The notes under the pieces: model-generated
Databases searched by the model: none
Seen by the model: only the letters and a program-made list of their open reading frames with translations
What the model was told of the DNA's origin: nothing
Shown: positions 25,301 to 37,300 of the stretch, piece after piece
Position numbering within the stretch: position 1 is the stretch's first letter
Layout: the number at the start of each line of letters is the position of its first letter
Translations under genes and position numbers: made by a program
Source: Chloroflexota bacterium
Lineage (GTDB): Bacteria > Chloroflexota > Anaerolineae > B4-G1 > SLSP01
Length of the DNA stretch: 64,000 nucleotides
NCBI GenBank assembly: GCA_019873645.1
Contig: JAIOAX010000001.1
Span: 62,001-126,000, forward strand
Direction: 5' to 3'

Positions 25301-28300
25301 GCCAGCGCTTCGACCGCCTCGTGGGCTCCGGCACAGAGGAGCAGCGCTGGGGCATTCCGCAGAACGTGCTACGGGTGGATTATTACGACACCAGTTATTT
25401 CCCGCACCAGGGCTATCTCGCCAACATCGCCGCGCAGTACAGCAAGGACGCCCTGGCTCACTTCCTGGTCGGCGGCCAGCCGACGGCGGACGCACCGACC
25501 CTGCTGTTCGCACGCGAGGAATACTTCCGCAGCGCCAACCTCGACGCCGTGCCGCACACGAACGGCGCCACCCAGGCGACGGTCGCGCTGAAGCCGGAGG
25601 AGTGTGCGGTGGAGACGGTGGCGACCGTCCAGTGGGCGCCCTATCGCTACCGGAACAGCCAATGGCAGGCCTACCCCATCGCCGAGTATATGGACCTGCT
25701 CGACGTGCGCTTGGGCGATCTGTTCAAGAGCGTTCCCGATTTCTACGATCCGAACGACCCTGAGAACAGCGAACTGGCGCTGGATGGCGCGATCATGGCC
25801 GCGCAGTCCAACTACCTCGCCTTCTACAACGGCGTCTCCAACATCGTCCAGCGCGGCGCAATCGTGTATGCCCAGTCGGATTTTGTCTGGACCGACCGGC
25901 AACTCCTCGACTCGACATACTCCTGGGTGCGCAAGGGGCTGACCGTCGGTACCAACGCCGTCACAGTGACCGTCGTCGAGGCGATCATCAACAAGATCAT
26001 TGATAAACTTGAGCAGAAGGCCATCGAACAGATGGTCACAGACGTATTCCAGCAGGCGTTCCCCACGCTGGATTTTGCGCAGAAAGCCGCCGAGATCGGA
26101 AGATGGGCGCGCTTCAAAGAGTTTGTCAGCGGTTTATCGTGGGAGGGCTTTAAGAGCAGCGTCAGCGGTTTCGTATCGGATAAGTGGGGGATGGTAACGA
26201 CAAAGTTGAGGGACTTGTTCCAGTGGGCCAGGGGCAGCCCGGGTTGGGCAATCGCGGGCGCGGTCCTGGCACTGACAACGATCATCGCCGTTGCCACCCT
26301 GATCGGCGTCGGAAAATGGGACGTCGCTATCTCGGTGGGGGTCCTTGGGTTGAGCATGTTCTCGCTGGGCAAGGCCATCTACAACCTGGCGACGTATGGC
26401 GCCTCCGAGGGAATTCAGGTCGTGACGCACACTGTCAAGATCTTTGGCACGGTCTCGAGCGCGGCCGAAGTCGCCGGCGTCATCGGCCTGATCATCGCGG
26501 CAGTAGTGGCGATCGGGTTCTTCGTCTACGCCTGGGCCTCCGGCGGCGCGACCATCCTCAGCCTGGCCTTCAACGCCATGCTGGCCCAGACGATTGCCCA
26601 GATCGTCGTCGCCGTCATCATGTTCGCCATCGCCGCGATCCCCGTCGTCGGGCAACTGATCGTGGCGATCATCGCCGTGATTGACTCCCTGATCGCGCTG
26701 GTCTGCACCGCCATCGGCGAAGAGGCGCGCACCAACGTCGTCGGGCAGTGGCTCTGCCGTGGCCTTACCGGCGTGGCGACGGAACTCATCCGCAACGTCA
26801 TCTACGACGCCCACGACCTGGTGGATATACGCAATCCCGACCGGCTACAGATGTTCGGCTTCGACCAGCAGGTCTCCGAGTCCCAGGGCATCTCTGAGGG
26901 CAGCAGGGTGCGCTACAGCGTCTCTGTCACCACCACCATCCAACTGGCGCACGTGTTCCCCGACTGGAAAGCAATGATCGAGGGCTGGAAGAACGGCACG
27001 CGCCTGATCCCCATAGACTGGAAGTCCCTGGCCTACGCCTACCAGTTCAACAACGACGCCCTGCGCACCGCCCACTATGACTATCAACTCCAGCCCCAAC
27101 AGCAGGACATTCACAAGGGCCTGTCCCGCTACAGCGAGGACGAGGGGGCGCTGTTCTGGCAAGAGACACAGACCGGCTACGGCGCCATGCAGATTGTGCC
27201 CTTCTTCGCCGTTGACTCTACCAGCGTCTCTGACGTGCTCGACGAGACCGGCATCAACCGGCCTGTCTCGCTCTACCTGGCGGAGGGGAGCAACACGCCT
27301 ACGCAGGAGTGTTTTACAGTGCCCAATCCGCTTGGCTGCGTCCTCGCTCCGTATGCTCCCTTCATCTGCTGGGTGCCGGTCTGCCGCATCCGCGATAACG
27401 CCGCCACCAGCCACATTGACATTGGCCAAAGGCTGTACCTCGACATCTTCCCGGAGAACCTGAGCCAGTTCTATGACCTGGCCGCTAAGGATGGCGGCTA
27501 TGCGCTGGCCTGGGGCCAGACCGGCGACGTGACCTTCCCGCGCCAGCGGGACGCCGACGGCGACGGGCTGCTCAGCCTGGCGCTGGGCGGCTCCGATCCC
27601 AACGACAGCAAGTGGGACTCGGACGGCGACGGCCTGGGGGACTATTTCGAATACACCGTCGGCAGCGATCCCACCCGACCCGACGCCGACGGCGATGGCC
27701 TGACCGACCAGGTCGAGTTCCGCCTGAGCAGCGACCCCTACCGCGCCGACAGCGACGGCGACGGCCTGACCGACGCCGAGGAGGTGCGCGGCTGGGAGTT
27801 CGTCTACGACATCACCGCCGCCGGCCAACTGCGCACCCGCGTCACTTCCGACCCCTTGACTGCAGACGGCGACGGCGACGGCATAACCGATTTCCTGGAA
27901 AAGACCTACGGCTTCAATCCCCGCGTCCCGGAGAGCGACACCGTGCTGACGCTCAGTTCGCAGGTGCGCGAGGCGGGCGCCCCCCACCTGCTGTTGCGCT
28001 TCGAGGAGGACGCCGGCGCCGCCACCTTCGCCGATTCGTCCGGCTATGGGAACATCGCCGCCTGCAATGGCGACGGCTGTCCCGCCGTCGTGGCTGGCCG
28101 ATACGGCAACGCTCTCCAGTTCGACGGCGCCAACGATTGGGTAGCAGGCCCGGAGATGGACATCCCCGACGACTTTACCCTCGCGCTGTGGGTCAACCCC
28201 GACCGGACGAGCGACGGCCAGGCGTTCATCGGCAAGCATACGGCCGGCGGCAACAACCTCATCGTATTCGGTTTCTGGAACGGCGGCTATTCCTTCGAGA

Positions 28301-31300
28301 TCAGAGGAAATTCCTACGCCGCAGGCACAAGGACCACTGGCTGGCAGCACCTGGCCGTCGTCGGGCGCAGGACCGGCGCTTCGACCGAGGTGACGGTGTA
28401 CAAGAACGGCGACCTGCTGTGGCGGCGCACGCTCAACGCCGTGGCGGGCGACGTTTCCGGCAAGCCGTGGACGCTTGGACAAGAGTGGGACAGCAACAAC
28501 CCCAGCGATTTCCTGGACGGCGCGATTGACGAGGTCGCCATCTTCGACCGCGCGCTTTCCGAGACGGAGGTCGAGGCCGTCATGGGGGCGCAATACAACA
28601 CCAGCGACCTGTTCGTCCGGCCCGGCGAGTTGCTGCACTACGAGGCCGCAGTCAAGAACGAGTTGCTCGGCCGCCAGGCCCAGGGGCTGCTGTACACCGC
28701 ATTCCCCACCACCACACTCACCGGCAGCACCGTCGCCCCAGTCTCGTTCGTGCTGCAGCCGCAGCAGACCGGCGCCATCTCCGGCAGCGTGAATGTGAAT
28801 ACCGGCGTGGCCTCCGGTACTGCCGTCAGCCTGACGCAGGTGGCCGGCGCCGCCATCCTGGACTGGCGCGAGCAATCGGACTCTGCCGAACTGTGGCTGC
28901 CGCTGAACGAGGCCAGCACGGCGACCACCTTCCAGGACTATTCCGGGAACGTGCCGCCGCGCAACGGCACCTGTTCCGGCAACGGTTGTCCGGCCCGCGA
29001 GCAACGCGGTTATTTTGGCTATGGCGTGCGCTTCGACGGGACGAACGATGCCATCACCCTACCCGATGTAGACACCCTGGGCCTGCGAGACTCCAGTTTC
29101 ACCGTCTCCGCCTGGGTCAAGGGCGTCGCGTTCTCCAGCAGCGATAACGCCATCATGGGGACGGATACGCAGAGCGCCAACCGGGGGCTACACCTGGTCG
29201 TGCGCAACGGCAGGCCGTACATGGGCTTTTACGGCAACGATCTGGACAGCGGCTTTACGCTCTCGACCGACCGCTGGTACCACGTCGTCTTTCGCTACAC
29301 CCAGGGCACCGGCGAGCAGGCCATCTTTGTCAACGGCGAGCCCAAGAACCGCCGCACCGGCGCCGCCGCGTTCCAGGGCACGGGCACGGTCTACCTGGGG
29401 CGCGCGCTGGGCGGCAACTATTTCAACGGCTGGCTGGACGACGTGCGCGTCTTCCGGCGCGCGCTCACGCTGAACGAGATCCGCGCCCTCTACGGCCAGC
29501 CTGTGCTGGAATTCGGCTTCGACCCGAGCATATACGGCAATTTCCACCTCGACGAGTCCGGCTTTGGCAATTTTGCCCTCGGCGCCGCCTGCCCGTCCTC
29601 TCAGCAGAACGGGATCAGCGGCGGGTCGGTCGAGTTCAACGGAGGGCAGCGGTGTGTCATGCTCATGAGCGAGAGCCTCGACCTGTGGGACAGCGCGTTC
29701 TCGCTCTCGATCTGGCTCTATCCCACGAACAGCGGCACCAGCGCGTACGACGGCTACGCCCAGGGCATCTTTGGCAACTACTGGAGTTACCGCGACACCG
29801 CCGGGAATAACACGGACGAGTCCAGGCTGAGTTACCCCACCCTGTTCCGGGTGGGCCGCCGGCTGCGCTTCGGCTTCGGCGACGGCACGACCTGGCGGCA
29901 CTGGGATACCGGCGACGTGCTGACCCTCAACAACTGGAACCACGTCGTCGTGAGTTTCGGCCCCACCTATGATCAGAACGACAACTTTCTGGAAAACCGC
30001 GTCACCTTCTACGTCAACGGCGTGTCTGTGAAGAGCGAGGGTACGGGGAGCGCCGCCCCGCGCTACTCCTGGCTCTACAACCCGCTCATCTCCATCGGCC
30101 AGGTCAGCAGCATGGCCAGGCTTTACACGGACCGTATCTGGGTGACCGACGAGAAAGACGGAGCCGGGTCGGCCGAGTTGTGTCTGGCCTGGAACGAGAA
30201 CGAGATATACAACCAGGGAGGCATAGAGGACAACGACGGTAATGGCCAGGAGTACGATGTGCACAATGAGCAGGTGTTCTTTGACAGCGGCACGCTGCGG
30301 ATGTGGGAGGACGACCGCGACCAATCCAGCCGCGGCACCCGCTGCGGCGCCAGTCCCGACGACGACGACGATCCGCTCGACGGCGGCGGCTGGACCTTCA
30401 ACACGTTCGGCCCCGGTTTCGGTTCGACCGGCTACGCCTTCTCCGGCGACACCGAAGGCACGCTGTACCTGAGCAAGGACAACCCCTCCATCCCCTTCCG
30501 CGGCCGCATAGACGAACTGACCCTGTACAAGCGCGTGCTCTCGGCCGAGGAGGTGCAGGAACTGTACCTCTCCGTTTCCGCTGTCCTGCGCCTGCGTCTG
30601 GACGATCCGCCCGGCAGCGACAGTTTCGAGAACAGCCTGGACCTGAGCCGGCAGAGTGACGCCTATTGCGCAGGCGACGAGTGTCCCACCGCCGGCGTCA
30701 ACGGGCGCGACAACCAGGCTGCCCTCTTCGACGGACAAAACGACATCCTGAACACCACTCTGACCGTAGACCAGTCCAGCAATTCTGCCGGTGTGACCAT
30801 GATGGCCTGGGTCTATCCCACGAGCGCCAGCGGCGGAGAGCATCACGTGATCAGCACCTACGCGGCAGGCGACCGTCTGTGGTCCCTGCTGCGGAACGGC
30901 GACAAGTGGGCCTTCAACACCGGCGTCGGCCTTCAGACGACCAATGCTTCGGTTGACGTGGGCCGCTGGCAGCACATTGCCGTCGTCTACGACCCTGCCC
31001 GGGCGCAGATCAATTTCTACAAGGACGGCGTGCGCGAGTTCCAGAGCGTCTATGGCATGTCCTACCACGCCAGCAGCAGCCCCATCGCCATCGGCGCGAG
31101 GTCCGGCGGCGGCCTGTACTTTGACGGTCGCATAGACGATGTGCGCGTCTTTAAACTGCCGCTCTCCGCGGCAGATGTCGCCAGCATCTACAGTGCCGCG
31201 CCCATCCTCCAAATGCACTTTGACGAAGACCCGACCGGCACGACGCAGTTCAGAGACAGTTCCGGCAACGGCCTCAACGGCACCTGTTATTATTGCCCTC

Positions 31301-34300
31301 AAACTGGCGCGGGCATCCAGGGCCGGGTGGGCCTGGCAGCCCAGTTCGACGGCGTGAACGACGCTATCTATGTCCTCGACAACGACCGGCTGGACCTGGA
31401 CACCTTCAGCGTCGGTCTGTGGGTCATGCCCACAACGGTCTTTACAATGCGCGCGCAAGTGTTGCTCAGGAAGGGCGACTATGACGACATCAACTTTGAC
31501 CTGCTCCTCGCGGCCGGCGGCCTGACGCCAACCCTAAGTATGGACGATTGCGCGTCTGGAGGCGTCACGCAACAGGTTTCGAGCCGCACTCCGCTCATCC
31601 TGGGCCAGTGGAACCACGTGATCGGCACGTACGATGGACAAGCACTCGTGATCTATGTCAACGGTTACGAGCAGGGCCGGCTGCCCCTCGTCGGGACGCC
31701 GTGCCACAACAACGCGTCATTGATCATCGGACACCAGGCTGTACCTTTCGCCGGGCGTATAGACGAAGTGACCATCTACAATCACGCGCTGGGGCCCTAC
31801 GAGGTGCGCGACATCTTCCTGTACCAGGGCCGCTGGGTGGAGGACCGCCAGAGCCACACGATCACCGTGGACGACGAAGACCCTGTCTCCGCGCTGCGCT
31901 CCTACACCCCCACGCTGCCCTACCGGGCCAACCAGTACGTGGTGACGCACGTCGAAGCGCACGATGCCACCTCCGGCATGGCGCTGGTCGAACTGGGCGT
32001 GAAGCGCAGCGGCCAAGCCGCCTACACCTGGACCGCCGCTCCGCCCTGCCAGGACACCGCAAGCGGCAGTGCCTGGTGTCCCGCCTTCGACCCGACCGTG
32101 TTGGGCGGCGAGGGCGTCTACACGCTCCAGACCCGCGCCACCGACCGCGTCGGCCACCGCGAGACGCCCGCGCAGGAGTACACCATTTACGTGGACGCCA
32201 CCCCGCCGACAATCGCCTCTGCGCTGGCGAGTGGCGCCGTGGTCGGCGCTTCGGTGCATCCCAGCCGGCCCAACGCCTGGCGCGTGCCACTCAGCGGCAC
32301 GGTCAGCGATCCGAACATCGCAGCCGGCGTCCCCGGCAGCGGCGTGCGGCCCGATAGCGTCTGGGTGACACTGCTCACACCGGCCGGCACGTCTGCCGGA
32401 GAGGGGCCGCAACTGGCCGCGCTCAGCGGTGCAACCTGGACGGTGGACTATGACTTTGGGACGGCAGAGCCTACCGGTGTCTACACGCTCCACGTCGAGG
32501 CCGCCGACCGCACACCGACCGCGGATACGCTGGGCAATCGTCGGGCCGCCGACCTGGGCACCGTCGTCGTGGATGCTATTGCTCCCAGCGCCGGGTTGAA
32601 CGTGCAGAACATGACCACCACGGTGGTCACGTCCACGCTGCCGCTCAGCGGCACCGTCGTCGAACTGCCCACCCTCGATCATACCGTCCTGCGCCTGCAT
32701 CTGGACGAGAGCGCGGACGCCACGACCTTCTACGACAGTTCCGGGCACGACCATCCCGCCACATGCAGCGGCGCCTCCTGTCCTGTGGCCGGCGCGGACG
32801 GCCAGTTTGGCCGCGCCTTGCAGTTCGACGGGAGCGATTACGCGCAGGCCGCCGACTCGCCCGATTTCGACTTCGGCACGGGGCCGTTTGCCGTCAGCCT
32901 GTGGTTCAAGCGCGACGAGACGGCGTGGGTCAGCGATCTGCTGAGTTGGGGGAACTGGCAGGATGGAGCGCAGTTCTCCGTCCGGCTGACTCCCGCCCGC
33001 GTCATGCAGGTCTACTTGGATGTTGGGGGCACTGGCGGCACCGTCATCGCCGACGGCGGCACGTACAGCCCCAACCAGTGGCATCACCTGGCCGTCGTCC
33101 GCGACGGCAGCGGTAATTTCACCACCTACCTGGACGGCGTGGCGACCGGTTCGGGCAGCAGCGCGCTCGATCTGAACAGCATTGATGCGCCCATCCGCAT
33201 CGGTGCAGGCCCTGCTACTCCGGAGTTAAGCAACCCATACCAGGGACTGATTGACGAGGTGACGATCCTGAGCCGCGCGCTCTCGCCGGACGAGATACGC
33301 ACGCTGGCCCAGCCCCAGGTGGCCGGCGTGAGCGCGGTGCAGGTCGCCTTCACGCCGAACCTGTATGCCTGGCCCTTCTACAACGAGCAGCCTCCCGCAG
33401 GCCAGGCGCTACATCTGCCCTTCGAGGACAGCCCCGACGAAAACGACTCCCTCGCCTTCTACGACGTCTCGGGGAACGGGCACCGTGGCCGGTGCAGCAC
33501 AAATTGCCCCGCCACCGGCCAGAGCGGCCACAGCGGCAACGCTGCCGGCTTCGACGGCAGCGACGATTCCGTCTCCATCTCCGGCTTCGGCAGTTTCACT
33601 ACAACCACCGTCTCGGTGTGGGTCTACCGCAGTGGCGAGAACTCGACGCGCGAGACCGTCGTGTCGTACAAAGAATACAGCGGCTGCGGCTTTGGCCTCT
33701 CGCTCAACGAGCCTCAAGCGAGCCTCCCCGGCACAGACCCGCTCAAGTACAACAACCAGTATCCGCGTTTCCACGTCAGGGTCGGCGACGCCTGGGTTTC
33801 TGCCGAGCAGCAGGTGCCCATTCCGCAGAACCGGTGGGTGCACCTGGCCGGCACCTACGACGGCCAGACCGTCCGCCTCTACCGCGACGGCCAGCAGGTC
33901 GCCAGCACACCCGCCCCCGGCGGCATGCAGCAGTGCGCGGCGGACGTCGCCATAGGGAGCCATTCTTCACAAGATGTGTACTTCTTCCCCGGCGGCATTG
34001 ACGAGGTGCGCGTCTTTGAGCGCGCGCTGTCGCCGGCCGAGATCCGCTCGCTCTATCTGGGTACAGGGCCGGTGCTGGCGCTGCCCCTGGACGAGGCGTG
34101 GGCGACCAATGGCGCCGTTATCCCTGACGTCTCCGGCTGGCAGCACAACGGCACACTGTACGCCACCGGCACCTCCAACAACCTGGCCACGGCAGGCCAG
34201 GTCGGCCCGTATGCACTGAACCTGGAGGGCGGCGACCACTACGTCGTCGTGCCCGATAACCCTGGATTGGATCTATCCACCTTCAGCGTCGGCGCCTGGA

Positions 34301-37300
34301 TCATGCCCTACCGGACGACCTCGCAGTCGCAGCCGCTGGTGGTCAAGCGCGGCGCGAGCGCCGCGCAGCAGAACTATGGGCTGTACCTGTACTACACTAA
34401 CCCCTATGACGGGAACACGGGCCGCCTGCGCTTCGCCTTCGGGGACTGTGCGGCGACCCGCGAATTCAACAGCATCGCCACACTGAACTGGCGGCAGTGG
34501 AACCACGTGATGATGACCTACGACGGCGCCCGCTTCGCGGTATACATCAACGGCGCGCTAGATCGCAGCGTGGACATTGCCGCTCTCCCGTGCCAGAACG
34601 ATGAGCCGGTCCGGATCGGTGGCGGGGTGCCCGGGGGTTCGCTCCTGCCGTTTGCCGGCCGGGTGGACGAGGTGCGCATCTACCCGCGCGCGCTTTCGGC
34701 CAGCGAAGTCGCGGCGCTCAATGAGAACCGCTGGCGGACGGCCAGCCTGAGCGCGTCGGGGGCCGGCGTGGAGCAGGCGACCTGGACGGCCCAGGTGCCG
34801 GCCGGATTGGAAGGCGACTATCGCGTGGACCTGCGCGGCCAGGACACGGCCGGTCACGTGGATAACTCCGGCCACAGCCTGGGCGTGTGGGCGCCCACGG
34901 TGGATACGCTGGCCCCGCGCGTGACGCTGACACACACGCTGATCGGTACCACATACCACTACCACGTGATGGCCGAGGACTATAACCTGAGCGAGGAGGG
35001 GCTGGACGCTCCTTGCGACGTCGGCGTGACCGTCGCCCGCGAGTACTTTCAATCCCCCTGGTACCTGGCGCTCTCCGCGCAGACGGAGGAGCGCGACCGG
35101 CGGCTCTACCGGCTGTTCGCCGAGTGCGACAACCCCTCCTGGACGGTGCCCGGCCTGGTCGGCAGGCACGACACCCCCGGCCTGGCCTTGGGCGTCGCCA
35201 TCTCCGGCAGCACCGCCTACGTGGCCGACGGCGAGGCCGGCTTGCAGATGTTCGATATCTCCAATCCGGCGGCTCCCAAGCTCGTGGGCGCCTACGATAC
35301 GCCGGGATTTGCGGTGAACGTCGCTGTGCCATCGGCTCCTACGAGCGGTTTCGGGTCTGCGTCCCTGGCGCCGCTTGACGTAAGCCCGGTGGCCACGGCT
35401 CCGCCCGCCAGTCAAGGCACCCTCCGGCAGTCGGTTGCCGGCCCGGCCCGGCCGGTGAAAGGCTACCCTTCTCCGACTCTGCAGCCCGATCCCGCCCCCG
35501 ATCTCATCGTCGAGAGCATCGTGGCAGCCCCGGCAACCCTCGGCATCGGCCAGCCTTTTGCCATCACCGTGACCGTCAGGAACTCAGGTACGGTGGCTGT
35601 TGACACTTCTTCTGTCACCGGCGTCTACATTGACGAGATGCCGACCGGTATCCTGTGCTTCGGCTGGGCCTGCGCCCCCACGGATCCTTTGGGGGCAGGC
35701 GCCTCTGCCGTCCTGACGTTCACTCACCCCGGCTTTACCTGGCCCGGTCAGCATGCCATCTATGCCGGCGCGGATGAGTCGGACTCGATCGTTGAGGAGA
35801 ACGAAACCAATAACATTGCCGGCCCCGTCATCGTCGCCATTCCCTTCTTCACCGTAACCGCGACCAGCCCGGCGGGCAACGGACGGGTGTTGGCGCGCAA
35901 CGGCATCGTCTCGGCCACGTTCAGCCAGCCCGTGAGCGGCACCACGGTCAGCACGCGCACCTTCGTCGTGTACGGGCGACAGACCGGGGCGTACAGCGGC
36001 GTAGGACAAACTGACAGTTTGTCCTACAGGTTCGACGCGGCGCGAGATTTCAAGCCCGGCGAGGAAATCGTCGCCGACCTGACGATGGGCATCCGGTCAA
36101 CCGACGGCCGGCTGCTCGTCCCCTACGCCTGGCAGTTCCGTGCGGCCGTCGTGGGCGGCACGGGCGTCTTTACCGACAGCGGCCAGCGCCTGGGCAACTC
36201 GATGACCTACGCCCTGGCGCCGGGCGACGTGGACGGCGACGGCGACCTGGACGTGCTGGCGACCGGCTATCCCACCAACACCGTCTGGCTCAACGACGGC
36301 AGCGGCCGGTTTGTCGAGAGCAGCCAGCCCCTGAGCGTCTCCGAGTCCTACGCGGGCACCCTGGGCGACCTGGACGGCGACGGCGACCTCGACGCCTTTA
36401 TCGCGCAGGGCAGCCCCTACGCCGACGCGCCCAGCCAGGTCTGGCTGAACGACGGGACGGGCGTTTTCACCGACAGCACCCAGCGTCTGGGCGACGGCCA
36501 GACCATGGCCCTGGCGCTGGGGGACCTGGACGGCGACGGCGACCTGGACGCCGTTCTCGGCGATTATGATAATTACACCCGAGTCTGGCTGAACGACGGC
36601 GGCGCCGTCTTTACCGTCACCGGGCAATACCTGGGCGGCGCGAACGCCAGCGCCGTGGCGCTGGGCGACGTGGACGGCGACGGCGACCTCGACCTGCTGA
36701 TCGGCAGCAGCGACCTGGCCGCCCAACTGTGGTTGAACGACGGCAGCGGCATCTTCACCCAGAGCGACCTGCAACTGGGTGACGACATGGCTGCCACCGC
36801 CGTGACGCTGGGGGACGTGGACGGCGATGGCGACCTCGATGCCCTCATCGCCTACTCCTCCGGGACGGGCAACCAGGTCTGGCTGAACGACGGCAGCGGC
36901 ATCTTTAGCGACACGCTCCAGCGCCTGGGCGACCAGGGCACCACCGGCGCGGCGCTGGGCGACGTGGACGGCGACGGCGACCTGGATGCTTTCTTCGGCC
37001 ACGGTGGCGAGGTCGGGAGCCCCAACACCGTCTGGCTGAACGACGGCAGCGGCGCCTTTGGCGACAGCGGCCAGCGCCTGGGCAATGAAGGCACCACCGC
37101 CGTGGCGTTGGGAGACCTGGACGGCGATGGCGACCTGGACGCCTTCATCGGCAACTTTGGCGGATTCGGCGAGCCGAACACGGTCTGGATCAACAACGCC
37201 AACGCTCCCATCGCCGAAGACGACACCTTTGCCGTGCCGGTGGACTCGGGCGCCAATCTCCTGGATGTGCTCGCCAACGACCACGACCCCGACGGTGACG

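Noticed and set aside
29188-31458. Antisense open frames of about 760 and 719 codons at 29188-31458 and 26845-29004
   Set aside because: Same reason: shadow of GC-rich third positions opposite LamG and TSP3-like coding sequence, with no start signals or domains.
36150-37210. FG-GAP region as a recent DNA tandem repeat
   Set aside because: The seven repeats are conserved as protein motifs (GDVDGDGDLD, VWLNDGSG) with variable spacing, as expected of a propeller domain rather than a DNA-level satellite.
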